Assembly: GCA_037893245.1 (NCBI GenBank)
Contig: JBAIAA010000886.1
Span: 799,272-863,271, forward strand
Origin: Crossaster papposus
Taxonomy: Eukaryota; Echinodermata; Asteroidea; Velatida; Solasteridae
Length of the DNA: 64,000 nt
Direction: 5' to 3'
Below, piece by piece: positions 12,607-24,329 of the stretch. A program made the translations under genes and the position numbers. Numbering within the stretch: the first letter of the stretch is position 1; each line of letters starts with the position of its first letter. A model generated the notes under the pieces. The model was not told where the DNA came from. It worked only from the letters and a program-made list of their open reading frames with translations, and ran no database searches.

Positions 12607-13302
12607 TTTTGTTTTTATAATTCGATGCAAAGTTTCAACGTGTTAGATCTAACAGGAAATACATCACCATACATGTACATACAAAAGGACCGACCAACGA
12701 GAAGGGGTCAGTGTACAATTATAAACAATAATAGTACATGTACTTTAAAACTGCAGGAATCAGCAGCACCAGCTCGATTTATACGGTAGTCGTCGTCGAA
12801 CGGGTCGGCGTGAGCAACATGTTTGCCAATGAGAGAGAGCTTGTGTTGAGATAAGAGACTCCAGCAGAGGCGGTGTGGCAGCATTTTTGGGATTGTTCAG
12901 TGTGTTGTGACGAGGATTGTTATTGGTGTGATATAGTTTTTTAATTAATTATTTACCCTTTATCTATACAGTTAAATGACTGGGTTTTTTCAAAGTTATT
13001 ACGAGTTCAAATTTTTGTTATTCTACTGCACACATTGTTGTAGATATTAATATTATTACTGATATTACATAAATATTTTTTTCCTGGACTAACTACATCC
13101 CTCTCTCATTTCCAACATCTCAACAAAATCAAAGTTCAATTAGGTGTTCCCAACACGATCTGGCTCTATTTTTTTAGAAAACGACAGTCATGTTTAATGT
13201 ATGCAAACTTTTAGATTTAAGTTTTGTCTGATCTCATCGAGTATGCCTATATAAAAATGTTAAGTGTGACTGGTTTTTAACCTTTTTAAAACTTTTTTTC
13301 AG
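12607..13302. other. No gene recognised
   Basis: AT-rich spacer upstream of the next coding region. There is no clear promoter. Confidence 0.45.
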
Positions 13303-14310
13303 GGTGAACTCAACCGAGACGGGGAAGCCAATCACGACTTCGCATACACCGGGGTCGTGCAGTTTGGCATGAAAATGTCTATGGCATCCTACAGCCAGTT
13401 CATTGCTGGTGTCCGCGCGGAAGACGTCCTGCACTCTGTAGTTCACTTAGGTATGAACATTTCAGACCCTGGAGGGCGGGTCACCCTAAACCCAGAGCTG
13501 AGAAGAAGGGGAGGCAGGTTTTTTTTCCCGCTGAGCGATAGACGTGGCATGAGTGCCACGTTCACTGTTTGTAATCTGGGCGGACTTCTCGATGCTATGA
13601 CGACACGATTTCAGTTGGGCAACATTGCGCAGATGAGGGGTTACCATCCAGTCAACATGCACGCCAGGTCCGTGGAGCTTCGGGAAAGGAAGCAGCGAGG
13701 TCATTTCCTGGCGTCCTAAGTGACCCACCCGACAAAGGCCTACAAAGCATTGCATGAATGTTTTGCAATGTGGACCAGTTCGACTAGGGGCATCCTCCAG
13801 TATCTGACGGTTTGCCCTCACCTGTTCAGAATAGAGTTGCTCCTCAAGGACGCCATCGCGGTCGACAATTTTCCGGGCGGCGAGTTCATCAATTGGATGA
13901 TAGAGACGGCAAGGCGTTCCTTGATTTTGTTGTTGACGGGGGCACCCTCCGCCTGCTATACCACCCGCTGAAGGCAGCACTTGGTGGTACCATCGGCAAT
14001 TCTCCTAATCTGTTGCCTCCTACGCCAACATTGGAGCACGTTGGCCACCAAGAGCTCGCTCAGGGCGCAGCGCAATCGGCAGTCCAAGCTGCGAGACATC
14101 TACTCATTCGGCCGCAGGCAGTCCAGTGGTTTTTGGAAAATCTCAACGAAACCTGCCTGCCCTGCTTGCAACCGGGCCCCCAAGAACTGAAAGTGCCGTG
14201 GATGAACTTTCTGCTGCACTTGATTTGCTGCTGGCGGTCACTGGTGGGACTCCATTTACACTTATTTGACGGTAACAACCAGCGGTTGCACCAGGTCTGC
14301 GGTGGGCGAT
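13303..14310 (+). pseudogene. Unrecognised protein-coding region, 5' part
   Basis: A strong acceptor (CTTTTTTTCAG) at 13302 opens a frame that reads GELNRDGEANHDFAYTGV and stays open to a TAA at 13717-13719. It then continues in the same frame (VTHPTKAYKALHECFAMW) to about 13917. A GT donor at 13451 could end the exon early in phase 1. After 13900 coding-like text moves to another frame (AFLDFVVDGGTLRLLYHPLK), and later still to a third (SAVDELSAALDLLLAVTGG). GC content and codon-like structure exceed the surroundings. I do not recognise the family. One stop plus frame changes suggests a decayed gene, or several exons whose splice sites I could not fix. An open frame on the minus strand here (13980-13486) is taken as a mirror of this one. 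Confidence 0.4.
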
Positions 14311-14399
14311 GTGGAGGTTTGTTTCCTTTTTGGTGCTTATATCTGTATGTAACCTTCTGTGTTATATTGGGTATCCGGTCGAGTTATTAATGGACCGAT

Positions 14400-15521
14400 C
14401 CGGCCTGTCAATCACTACGCGCGCATTGACCAATAAGATTACGAGTTTTGTTCAGGTACCTTAGCAACGGTTGCTACAGGCGTGGTCCGCCATTAGCTCG
14501 GTCAAACTATCACATGTGGTTAGAAACGTGTACACAAACAAATGGCTTCGGTACGAAAAAGGGCCGTATTTGTCAATCAAAATGCGGCTGTATGGAGTTT
14601 ACAAAATTGTCAAAAATATGCATGAAATGGTCATGAAATATGTAAATAACACGCTGGTACTCGGATTATGACATCATTTTTTCCCCGTTAAATACCAAAA
14701 CAAACCTCGAAAATGAGAATTATCGTTGAACTCGTGTGACGTGAACGGCGGGAATGTCAAGAACTTAAGATAAACAAGGTCAAGGACAGTGCAGTCTAAG
14801 GTAGGTATAGGATAGGGGCCTTTGTAGAGTTAATAGTAATAATCTACATGTATAGCAGTCTATTAATTAGGCTATGGTTTAATCCTGTTGTGACAAAATA
14901 CGCGATTTATTCCAGTACCGGTAGTACTGTGACTTACCAAGCAACACCGTCCATACAAATTGACATGCATGCATGCTTCATTTCTCCCAACTGCAACTTA
15001 ACCATCCTCCATGTACTGTTCATACCGTTCCTTAAAATAATGGTCATCCTTTTAGTTCGCCCGCTAGCTTACTGAGTGACTGATAGTAATTTTGTCCTCG
15101 CCTAAAGTTTAAATCAACATTTTCGTTGTACGTGTTCTACGCCTAGCCTAGCGTACATGTACGTTCGTGCAACTTGACCGAGGTAATGGCGTCGCCATGC
15201 CGTTGCTAAGGTGGGCGGGGCTTATGGTCAAATCCGGATCGGTCCATTGTTTTGTATTATCTCCACAATATTTACATAAAAATTACATCTAACATATTCG
15301 TAAATTTGTTATACATTTGTTTAACTTTTTTCAACCGTTTAGTCTAGCTTTTGTCTACGCTCTTTTCTTCTTTTCGTCACCCGTCTTGGTTGTTAGGTAG
15401 GGATTAATTGCTAAACACTCATACAAATTCAAAATACTTTTTTGATTTTGCTCTTTGTGGTTATGCAGGTTTTGCAGATGCTGCAGCATAGCCATGCCAT
15501 TAAGGGCTATCCAGCCATGCC
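14400..15521. other. Spacer between the two unrecognised coding regions
   Basis: Contains GGTCCATT/CCGGATC words and short open frames only. No recognisable motif. Confidence 0.4.
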
Positions 15522-16366
15522 GTGTTTGCAGCAATGGTCGCCGCCTCAAAAATGGATCCAATGGCCCTTCTCCGGTTCATGTTGAAGGAGTACAGCATAA
15601 CCGCCTGGCCTAGGATGCTGCCCGGTTTCTCCCGAAACAACCCTCTGCGTTTCTGTTTGTTAATTGATAACGACGCGGAGAGGCGGTTAATTCGCGCAAA
15701 GGCAGCTATTGCTGAATGTCAGACAACGGCAATTAACTGCCCTTGCACCAAGACGGTTTTGCCCTTGGACCCGATCACATCTCCTCAGGTGCATCGACGA
15801 TGATGTGGTTGCTGGTCGCCCTTCGACCAACCGCGACCATATGGACATCTTCGGGGTGTTGATCCTTGTAACTCACAGGGAGCGGGTGAGACGAAACAAG
15901 CCGCCCCGCTGGCATCCCCGGTTCAATTGGCGTGATTATTCACAAAACCTGCGTGAGTACATGTTGACACATATTCAATTGCCCCCTGACCCTGTTATTG
16001 CTTTCCCCGATCCATTTTTTATTATTTCTTTTAATGTATTTTTTCATGTCCCCCCCCCCCCCTCAAGAAATCAACGTGCACAAAATTTGCAGCGTTATGA
16101 GAGACGACCAGCTCTTGCAGGATTGGGACTTGGTTGTAGGGGAGTTCCCTTTTTTTCTTCAGTGGCAGGTACCAACGGACGTGCCTCGCTGCATTGTGGA
16201 ACTGCGGGACAGACTGCATCAGGAAGGTGAAGATGACATCGAGCTCCCACCGGATGTCGTGGAGGCCGATGAAGAGGAAGAAGACGAGGACACGATTGAT
16301 GATTTTCCGCAGCCAGTGGAGGATGTCCCCCCCCCCCCCCCCCCATACGGCGCAGACGAGGTCTAG
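15522..16366 (+). pseudogene. Unrecognised protein-coding region, 3' part
   Basis: Open text at about 15522-15803 (MALLRFMLKEYSITAWPRM) is followed, in another frame, by PPRWHPRFNWRDYSQNLREY around 15900. The clearest exon follows a poly-C/CTCAAG acceptor at about 16065. It reads INVHKICSVMRDDQLLQDWD and ends with an acidic tail (DEEEEDED) and a short proline run before a TAG at 16364-16366. It probably belongs to the same transcription unit as 13303-14310, but the joins cannot be settled by eye. The proline run is encoded by a poly-C tract, which is prone to length errors. Confidence 0.35.
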
Positions 16367-16749
16367 GCGCCTTCTTGCACGAACTTGGCCAAGTGAATGA
16401 CGGCAACGGCCAACAGCGACCAAGGCGAGGGACGGATGTTACTCACAAGTGATGAAACCCGGCCGGCCCCTCCCCCCTAAAAACAACTAATCCTGGTAAC
16501 CTATACTTTAACGAAAACTTGAAATTCTCGTTTACAACACGGCAAATTAAACAAACGGGTCGACCAACTGCTTTCCCTTCAAGTTTCCGATGATAAAATG
16601 TACATCCCTTTAATAATGTGAATCCCCCTAAAAAAAAAACAGTATTAAAATAATATTGCCAGTTGAAAATTTCGAACACTGGTTAGATTTACCTGTAAAC
16701 CCTGTCTTTTAAAAACATAGTCTGTAACAAGCAGATCTCGAAGATTTTA

Positions 16750-16874
16750 AGTTATGCTTCCCCCATAATAACCTCGGCAAACTAACACAATCTTTGAGAA
16801 GCAACGGGTGGCGTTCACGGGCGTTTACAATCATGATAGATACATGTTTATTGATACCTTGTTTATTGCTAATC
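16750..16874 (+). promoter_or_regulatory. Upstream region of homeobox gene A, shared with gene C
   Basis: The block with ATAATAACCTCGGCAAAC, then GAAGCAACGGGTGGCGTT, just before gene A's start recurs at 21705-21790 upstream of gene C (ATAATAACCACGGCAAACAC, GAAACAACGGGTGGCGTT). Conservation between two tandem genes with little other flank similarity suggests shared promoter or 5' leader sequence. No TATA box is apparent. Confidence 0.55.
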
Positions 16875-19800
16875 ATGTCTTCTCAAAAATGCGACGAAGG
16901 TACGTGTGCTTCCGTTTTTTTGAATCAGAATCATCCTGTAATGTCGATCCTTATTTCAAGGAAACAATTTGACGCTCTGTCTTTCTTTTAACATGTTGGA
17001 AAACTTATTACTTGTGCATTTCATTACAGGCGCCGGTCCATCCGGGCTGGGCCAGCGCGGGGACGATGGAAGTCCCCGTCGGACGTGCAGATTCCGGGCC
17101 GAGACGGCTGAAATTTTAGATGCCGCCTGGGTCAGCCACGACAACCGATACCCGTCGGTGGATGCGGAGATAAAGGCATTGGCGGCTGCCACCTGCATTT
17201 GCGAAAAAATTGTCAGGGTGAGTATTCTTCTCATTCTCTTCGTTCAACTATTAACGGTACATCGTTTTGTTGGCGAATTTTTAAATCATTTACCAGGGGT
17301 TTCCCTTAACTTTTTTTTTCAGTGGCCCGCCGGGCTACCTAATTAGAGTTTTCAGTCGCCCGCAAGCATTTTCAGTGGCCACGTGTGCATTTGCCATATC
17401 TGTGTTTTCCACCGAGGTTACGCAACGCCAACTGCATTGTCCGACCTTCCGGGCCGCGAAAGCGCGCCGCGCGTTCGGGAAAATTGCGGCACGGCACGGC
17501 ACTTTACAGCCCACTGCTTGTTGTAATCGCTGATCTTGCGGGAAGATTTAATTTGCATCCGCCACAAAAGCTATCAAAACTAAACCTCACCTGTGACAAC
17601 AAAACTGGCGGAGTTATTGTAAAAGCATATTAAATGTTTAAGGTTGAAAACTTTTTGGGGAAAAAACCGGAGAATGTTGGCCTAAATCTTTCACACGATT
17701 AACGCCGAGCTGACCAACACACCACACAAGCGTAAACTGAATGCAGGAAACATGCCGCGGTAGAACATTTTGTAGAAACACGCTGCATCGCTCAAGAAGG
17801 ACAAGCGTTACTACCTCGAAAGAAATACATTAACAGAAAATAAAAAAATAGGAAAGGGCGACCATGATCTGATAATTAACCTGCAGGATATGACTTTCTT
17901 CATTGACGTTTGTTTGCCGGGCATTTTTACATCTTACGATGTCAAATTCGACCATTTCGCGTAACGGAAAAATACATGCATGTCGGCCATGGACTGGTTT
18001 CGGTCCTTAACTTTGTCCATTGAAGCGTGCGGCGGAAACCAATCCTAGAATGCGCCTGCATTATGAATGCATTGCATGGGGCGAGCACATGGCTTTTTGG
18101 CACCATCACCGTTTTTACGTACGCTTGCGGTAGTACACGTATGTATGTGTGCCGCGCTAGTCTTGGTGCAAGACGTTCTTGTTCAGTTAGTAAAACCATA
18201 AAACCATAGGACCTATGCACTCAACACTATACGCGTCGCGACTATTCCACCAATAGAGGGCGTATTCTGGAAGCCGCGAATCTGTCAAGAAGATAGACCG
18301 AGCCGATGTGGGTGGTTATCTGGAGGTTTCCCAACAGCGCCCTCTATTGTTTGATAGTCGCGATAGTTGCGTGAAAATGAACAACAACGTCTTGCACCAA
18401 GACTAGTGCCGCCCAGGCCATGTGCGCCAATGTATGCGCTAGCTATAGCAAGCCGGCCATAAACATCGCGAATCTGTATATATACAGGAATGACACGATC
18501 ATATCTCTGCACTGTTGTGTAAAGGTACTGCTGTACATGTACATAATTATGTACATGTACTGGTAAACAGTTGATCTGGGAAATCACATGTAATGTATTT
18601 AATATTTTAACTCGCCGGCCGGACGACCGAGGGAAGTTTTTGAGTCGTCCGTGGCTGTTTTGGGTCGCATTTGGCGAGCGGGCGACCGCTAAGGGGAAAC
18701 CCTGATTTACTACCGAATTGTTTGGATTAACGCTAATTTAATATTACGCTAGTAACTGTTATAAAACAACAGCTGCCCCTCGATCGTTTTGTTTATTCGA
18801 CCGGGCGTTAGAGTCATTTGCAGGTACGTGCGGGCGGTTAGGGAGTACCGGTCATGTTTCCCGAGATCTGAATGTGGTCAAATGAATAATTAAAATAAAA
18901 CGATTGAATTTTTTGTCCATTTTTTTTATATATAAACTACAACCGCCCGCCCCGCCCGCCCGCCCGCCGTTATTCCTTCCTCCATGCTACAGTCAAACCT
19001 GCCATTGCGGCCACCTTGATACAGCGGCCACCTGGCTTAACTGGCCACCTTTGCTTGGTCCCAGTTTGATTCTTGCATAAACATACCATAACCATTTCTG
19101 CTAATGCGGCCACTGCGTAACGCGGCCAGTGGCCAACCCATAATAGCCCACAGCAAATAACATGTGTACAATTACATTGCCGTGAAACCTGTGTACTCCG
19201 GCCGCAGAAATGAAGTGCGCCCTCTGTTGACTTTGAAATCTCCCCTGTTGTTTGGTTCCTGGACTTCATACATGTACATGTATGGGTGTGTGTACATGTG
19301 TACGTCTTGCTATAGTGGCCACGAAAACCGGCACCGTCGATGGCCGCTATATCAAGGTTTGACTGTAGTTACAACTTTTGCTTTCAATTCAAACTGAAAT
19401 TTTAGTTTCGGGAGTGTCGAATTATTTACCGAGACATCCGTGCGTGGTGACAAATGTGACATCTCCAATTTCTTAACCGCCTCCTTTTTTTTTGCTGCCC
19501 TTCCCGTAATGTTCCAAATCGACGATGTCGTGGCTAAAATTTCTAAAATTGTTTGGTGGGTGGGTGGGTGGGTGGCTGGCTGGCTGGCTGTTAATACAAC
19601 CCACAACCAAATGCAGTTGAAACACAGACAGATCCTAAACCAGCTTTAGGTACATTCAAACTGTTTGTAGATACAATCTACATCCAGCCCGCCCGCCCGC
19701 CGCGTCGGTAGATCGGATTAGTACTGTTGTACAACAGCAGCTTTACCTGCTGCTGCTGTTTACGCATACAATATTTTATCCGTTTTTTGTTTTTTCAATT

Positions 19801-19973
19801 GCCTTCCTCAGAATTGGTTCTCCAACCGGCGTTTTCGTCAAAAGAGAAAGGAGCAGGTTGGGCCGCCGCCCATAACTAACCCACCGCCGACGCCGTCTAC
19901 AAGCAGCCGGGACGTTGGAACGCAGACTTCTGTCTTCGACCGCCTGCAGCCGCCCCTTGCCCGCCGGGAGTAG
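16875..19973 (+). CDS. Homeobox gene A, divergent, 124 residues, three exons
   Basis: Exons are 16875-16899 (ATG, donor GTACGT), 17030-17217 (acceptor CATTACAG, donor GTGAGT) and 19812-19973 (acceptor CTTCCTCAG, stop TAG). Phases match (1, then 0) and the total is 375 nt. Residues ~26-84 form a homeodomain. Helix 1 holds TAEILDAAW, helix 2 YPSVDAEIKALAAAT, and helix 3 in exon 3 NWFSNRRFRQKRK with the invariant W, F, N and R. The intron falls between positions equivalent to 46 and 47, the usual PRD-class site. The spacing from helix 1 Leu16 to Trp48 is 35, three more than canonical, as in TALE homeodomains. The tail is proline-rich and ends in DVGTQTSV. It is likely a nuclear DNA-binding regulator; target and class are uncertain. 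Intron 2 (2.6 kb) carries a foldback element and a pogo-type MITE. Confidence 0.75.
18128..18460. mobile_element. Foldback element in gene A intron 2
   Basis: Arms around CTAGTCTTGGTGCAAGACGT (18150-18182) and its inverse ACGTCTTGCACCAAGACTAG (18386-18405) enclose two inverted copies of a CGCGACTAT...TAGAGGGCG sequence. The whole ~300 bp can fold back on itself. No coding capacity. Confidence 0.65.
18990..19365 (+). mobile_element. Pogo/Tigger-like MITE
   Basis: The ends CAGTCAAACCT and AGGTTTGACTG are perfectly inverted and flanked by TA on each side, the target duplication of Tc1/mariner-pogo elements. The inside contains repeated GCGGCCAC words and no transposase. It sits in gene A's second intron. 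Confidence 0.8.
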
Positions 19974-20313
19974 GGACCGTCGACCCCGCCGGCCATTTTT
20001 TAAATAGTTTATGACAAGTCTTGTGTAGACCCCGGCGGCCGGCCGGTCATCCTTGGACCGCCTGCAGCCGCCCTGTGAAGCCGTCCATTTGTTAATTTGT
20101 TTTAAAAGTTTTTATTGGTTCAATGTTACCCAACACCTTTACTCAGCTATTTAGCACTTTTCCCCCAATTAAACCTTTTTTTAAAAAGCATACTCCTGGC
20201 CAGTAACATGGACGCGAATCCCAATTTTACTCCCACCTTCTTTATTCATTTTTTTTTTAAATGACAGTTATTAAATTAAGATTACAATTTGTTTCAAATA
20301 CTTTTTCATTTAA

Positions 20314-20680
20314 AGGTAGTATACACCATTGGTAATTTGTTTAATTATCAGGAATGGGTGGATTTGGGGGGTTGTATTTTATAGTAAATATCGTTTAATT
20401 GACCTGTCCGAAATTTTACATTCATGGATGCCGAGAAAAGCATGAAAAACAGCGTTTGTTTTCCACCGGCGTCGAGCAGTTATTCTTATGTTATCTTTGT
20501 TTTTTCGAGCTCGCCGGACGGCGAGAATGCATTTTGGTTTATACAATTCAATTTTTGGGAACAATTACAGGATATGTAGGGCCCTCATTTTGCTGGATGC
20601 CTACAATCATTATTTACTTTTAAATAAGTAAGAATTTTTCCTAATAATTCGGTAGTAATTTTTTTTGAAATATTGTCCAC
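20314..20680 (-). mobile_element. MITE family 1, copy c (inverted)
   Basis: Begins AAAGGTAGTATACACCATTG and runs through the reverse complement of the family landmarks (GGTGGATTTGGGGGGTTGTA, ACAGGATATGTAGGGC, AATAATTCGGTAGTAAT). The distal end is degraded. Confidence 0.8.
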
Positions 20681-20689
20681 ATACATTTT

Positions 20690-20890
20690 GTAACTTCAAA
20701 CCTAAATAATACAAAAGAAGAAAATATGAGACAAATGAGTCGTGCGTCCTTATTACTGTCGCGGCCGTTTTAAGATTTTTTGGTTTAATAATACCCCCAC
20801 AAAGAATAATAACAATCCTGGTGTTTAATTAGTACTTCGACGATGGCGGCGGTTTAAATGTTATTCATCCCCGCTGTGTAATTAATGCCC
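20690..20890 (+). repeat. Conserved 3' flank of a homeobox unit (after A)
   Basis: Landmarks in order: AATACAAAAGAAGAAAATATG, GAGTCGTGCGTC, CCCCCACAAAGAATAATAACA and GTTTAAATGTTAT. The same series recurs at 23320-23500 (after C), 27270-27435 (after D) and 30310-30475. This marks the trailing part of the ancestral tandem unit and may include the polyadenylation region. Confidence 0.7.
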
Positions 20891-21362
20891 TTTCTTGCCG
20901 TACCACTATCGAGCTATTGTCGATCGTCGTATACTAAAGCATATGCGTGCGAGTTGCAAGTCAGTATCTCGGACTTTATTTCCCTTTAAAAAAGTATTAT
21001 TTTATTAAAATATAATATTTAAAACATTTTTATCATACTGTCTTGCTTTTGTCAATATTGTTGATGGTTTTTTTTTAAACCGGCCGTGTATAATACAATT
21101 ACTAGTTTAAATTTCCTTTTTTTCAAATAAACCGCCGATTAAATACGAACGCGGAACAACAACAACGTCGACACAATGAAAAAGGATCTCGATGTAACCA
21201 TTGAGTCGCCATAACCTAGTAACCAATGCCGACATATTAATAGACACCTTAATAGATACTGTGTGTATGTAAAATAAGTTACATTCATCGGCGAATTGTT
21301 CAGCTTTACCACCTGTTGACGCAAACCAAATTTTATCAATTGTTTTTCATGACCTTCCTCAG

Positions 21363-21485
21363 ACTTGGTTCACGAACAGAAACAGACGGTCCCGTCGGGG
21401 ACAGGAGAATCGAGCGCCTGGTGCGGCCGCGCCGGAAACCGAGGCACGCCAGCATGCGGATGTTGGGACCCAGACTTCGGTGTAG
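21363..21485 (+). pseudogene. Homeobox unit B: orphan third exon
   Basis: An acceptor (GACCTTCCTCAG) identical in style to those of A, C and D opens a 41-codon frame ending in TAG. It starts with TWFTNRNRRSRRGQEN, homeodomain helix 3 with W48, F49 and N51 kept but Arg53 replaced by Asn. It ends in DVGTQTSV, the same tail as gene A. The intron sequence before it (CAGCTTTACC, CTGTTGACGCAAAC) matches the other copies, and the sequence after it has the shared 3' UTR words CGACCTGTTCAAACGGAATC. No helix 1-2 exon is present between 19974 and 21362, so this is a truncated tandem copy. It could still be used by alternative splicing to gene A's second exon, since the splice phase (0) matches. Confidence 0.65.
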
Positions 21486-21699
21486 GACCGCCTATGTACA
21501 TCACATTTCCCGCCCATAAGAGACGAACGACTTTCTTGACGTATTATTGGCGCTACTGTCAATGCGGAATCGCGACCTGTTCAAACGGAATCCGGACCAA
21601 GTCGCTCCATGTTTGTAACATAATTTTACTGGGTTCAAAAAGACCTTATTTGTCGTCTTGGTGCGGGTTTAGTTTGAATTGGTCGCCGTGTTAATGCTT

Positions 21700-22078
21700 G
21701 TGCTTCACCTATAATAACCACGGCAAACACAATTTGTGAGAAACAACGGGTGGCGTTTACAATAACGACAGGGTCAGGTTTTAGTGATACCTTGTCGAGA
21801 CGTGGTGCCGCCTCTAGACGTATATACGAATTCGCTCGTACCCAAACAAAATTGTGTAAACATTATTTCAGTCAATCACCTTAGACAGATCCCTGCCCAC
21901 GGGTACGTACGGGTACCCGTATGCCGGAGCAGGGCGTACGTAGATGTATAGAATGTGCGTGCACTCAGTTACTGCAAACTCGTACGTGCAACTCAACTTC
22001 ACTTCGATACTTTCAATTCAGCCGGACAACACTTCTTCATCCAACACGCCAAAACATATAAAAATTGATACCTCCAGC
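21700..22078 (+). promoter_or_regulatory. Upstream region of homeobox gene C
   Basis: Shares GAAACAACGGGTGGCGTT and its neighbours with the region before gene A. A further word, GAGCAGGGCGTACGTAGA (about 21926-21943), recurs at 46524-46540 ahead of the distant relic at 46704. These are candidate shared control elements. No TATA box is obvious. Confidence 0.5.
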
Positions 22079-22786
22079 ATGTCGGGTATGTTTCCTTTCT
22101 TTTTGGATAACCTGAATCTTCCTTTGATGGTCATTACTTCTTTGAAAGACTTTGATGTGTTTTTTTTCATGAAATGTTTTGCTTTTTGCTTTTTCCATTC
22201 AATGAGTGTCCGGATTATCAGACGCTTCGGGTCATGTTGAGCGTAACCCACCTGTCGCCGGGTTCGGCCAGCAACCGCCCCGGCGTACAACCAGGAACCT
22301 GACCAGGCTCACATCTGACCATTTGATGGTTTTGCACGATTGGTATGAACAGTGCTGTTACCCTTGCTACGACGATCGTCTAACCTTGGCAGCTATTACC
22401 GGTCTGACCGAAGACTGCGTCAGGGTGAGTTTTATTATTTTTCATTTTTTCCCGAAAAGCGTTCCTTTAACCACCCCAAAAAGTGATATGTAATAACATA
22501 ATAATAATTGTTTATGTTATATATATATAAAATCTACATGCATCGGTAGAGCGACGTGTGCAGCTTTACCTGTTGACCCTACCCTTTACCTGTTGACGCA
22601 AACAATATTTAATTAATTGTTTAACATTACCTTCCTCAGACTTGGTTTAAAAACCGAAGGTTTCGGCAACGAAATACACCTGCACAGGAGGCTGAAGCTA
22701 CACCGTCCGTAGACACCTCCACACGGCGGGATGTCGCCTGCCAGACTTCGGCGGTGGAGTTCTGGCTGCCTTCAAGAACGACCTAA
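22079..22786 (+). CDS. Homeobox gene C, PRD-like K50 type, 123 residues
   Basis: Exons are 22079-22085 (ATG TCG G, donor GTATGT), 22207-22424 (donor GTGAGT) and 22640-22786 (acceptor CTTCCTCAG, stop TAA). Coding length is 372 nt with matching phases. The homeodomain spans residues 30-89 with canonical 60-residue spacing: Leu16 and Tyr20 in helix 1, YP at 25-26, LTLAAITGLTEDCVR in helices 2-3, then TWFKNRRFRQR. Lys50 is the base-recognition residue of Otx/Gsc/Pitx-type PRD proteins, and the intron at 46/47 is the PRD-class position. The tail contains RRDVACQTSAVEFW, shared with D. There is no paired domain and almost no other sequence, so the protein is little more than a homeodomain. It is probably a nuclear transcription factor. 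It is the best preserved member of the cluster. Class assignment beyond 'PRD-like' is not safe without a tree. Confidence 0.85.
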
Positions 22787-23320
22787 AGATGCGACCCTAA
22801 CCCACCTCATCTATACCGTGACCTGTTCCAACTGAATCTTGAATTAGTAACACCATGTTTTTAACTTTTTTTTCTTTTCTTTTCCTTCTAATTACAACCC
22901 AAATACCAAACTAAACAATTTTTCGACTTCGTGAGGGTTTCGTTGGAGCAGGTCATATTATTTATCCCATATTTATATTTTTTTTAAACTCTTAAAAGTT
23001 CGTTATATATTTTTTTTTTTTTGGTCATCCGTTCTTTTGCTAATCTAAATCTAATGAACACCCCCCTCCATTTTTGTAAGTTTTCTTTGTGTTTTTTTTA
23101 AAGTTATAAGTGTGTACCGGGGGGTATTTATTTAGTGTGATTCAAATTATGTACATATCACTTGATACAAAATCAATAATATCCCACCACCACCCCCCCC
23201 CCCCCCCCCCCCCCCCTTTCATATTTTTATATTTATCTTTTTATTATTTTTTCATTTTGCTTTCTTAGTATTTATAAATATTTAATTATTTGTTTTTACT
23301 TGTATACCAGTCTTTTTAAG
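22787..23320 (+). other. 3' UTR and flank of gene C, with poly-C
   Basis: Words such as GTGACCTGTTCCAACTGAAT and GGTTTCGTTGGAGCAGGTCA are repeated after gene D (26566-26710), so the 3' UTR is conserved between copies. A long C run lies at about 23191-23216. Confidence 0.6.
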
Positions 23321-23500
23321 AAATATAAGATAATACGAGACAAATGATTCATGAGTCGTGTGTCGTTAACATTATTTATGAAATTATTTAATGTACCCGT
23401 TTCGGAATTTATTTTCTTCAAACGAGACTCCCACAAAGAACAATAACAATTCCAGATTTCTAATTATGGTTTAACATTTATACATTTAGTGTGAATGAAT
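23320..23500 (+). repeat. Conserved 3' flank of a homeobox unit (after C)
   Basis: Same ordered landmarks as 20690-20890: GAGTCGTGTGTCGTTA, TACCCGTTTCG, CCCACAAAGAACAATAACAAT and CTAATTATGGTTTAA. The copy after D is closer to this one than to the copy after A. Confidence 0.7.
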
Positions 23501-24320
23501 GCCGTTTTTGGCCGTCTTCTTAGTTGTCAACTATTTGTGTCCTAAAAAAGATACGCATAAGTGAGACCGGACCTTTATGTAGCTAGCTTTGCAATAGTTT
23601 TTGTGGCTTCTCGAAAATCAAACAATGTTGAAAGAGTGATTGGACCTTGACCAATAATGGCGCCCTCTTGGGCTTTAAATCCAACCGTCTGGTGGTCGTG
23701 TCCCCAAACGTTTGAAGCGAGGGGGTCTAACTGATGTACCGACCGACTAACTTTCCTGTTATTTTACGTATCATTTTACGAACCCTGTACCCACGAACCT
23801 AGCTGAATAGTCGTGGAGGAATAGTGCAGTCATCCAAAAGCAGTGGTTCAGGTTGGGACTAATTTGGAAATCACGGCGATGAGTTTTTCAGTACTCGTCT
23901 TCACTGCCACCTGGTGTCTCCACCGTGGTTTTCTTGTTAATTGTCTCTCTTGTGTCAATATTTTGGTGATTTTTGGTGTGATTCGTCTGGTGGTGTGGGC
24001 GACCGAATACAGCACCCGTGCAGTTCAGTTCCGGTCGTGTCCCCCATTCCCCGTTTACGTACGCAAACTTTTTGTAATCTTGTCTGTTAACATTTTATCC
24101 ATGACATAGAAATATCAATATAATCACATGGACTGTATCAATCATTACATTGTGCATAATTTGCGGCATATGTCACCATATAATATAACGACAATATTAA
24201 TGAATCGTGTGACTATTAAATTGGAGGATTTTGAACTGATGCGCAGCGTTGTAACCAAAATTTGTTATAGGGTCAGAGAATATTCATCGCCACAATAATT
24301 AATTGAAACATATGATATTT
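23501..24320. other. Spacer between homeobox units C and D
   Basis: No recognisable exon. An 88-codon open frame at 23843-24109 is hydrophobic but has no supporting signal. Confidence 0.4.
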
Positions 24321-24329
24321 TACTGCTTT

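Noticed and set aside
13486..13980. 164-codon minus-strand frame
   Set aside because: Overlaps the plus-strand coding region, which has a strong acceptor and better composition. The minus frame has no recognisable motif.
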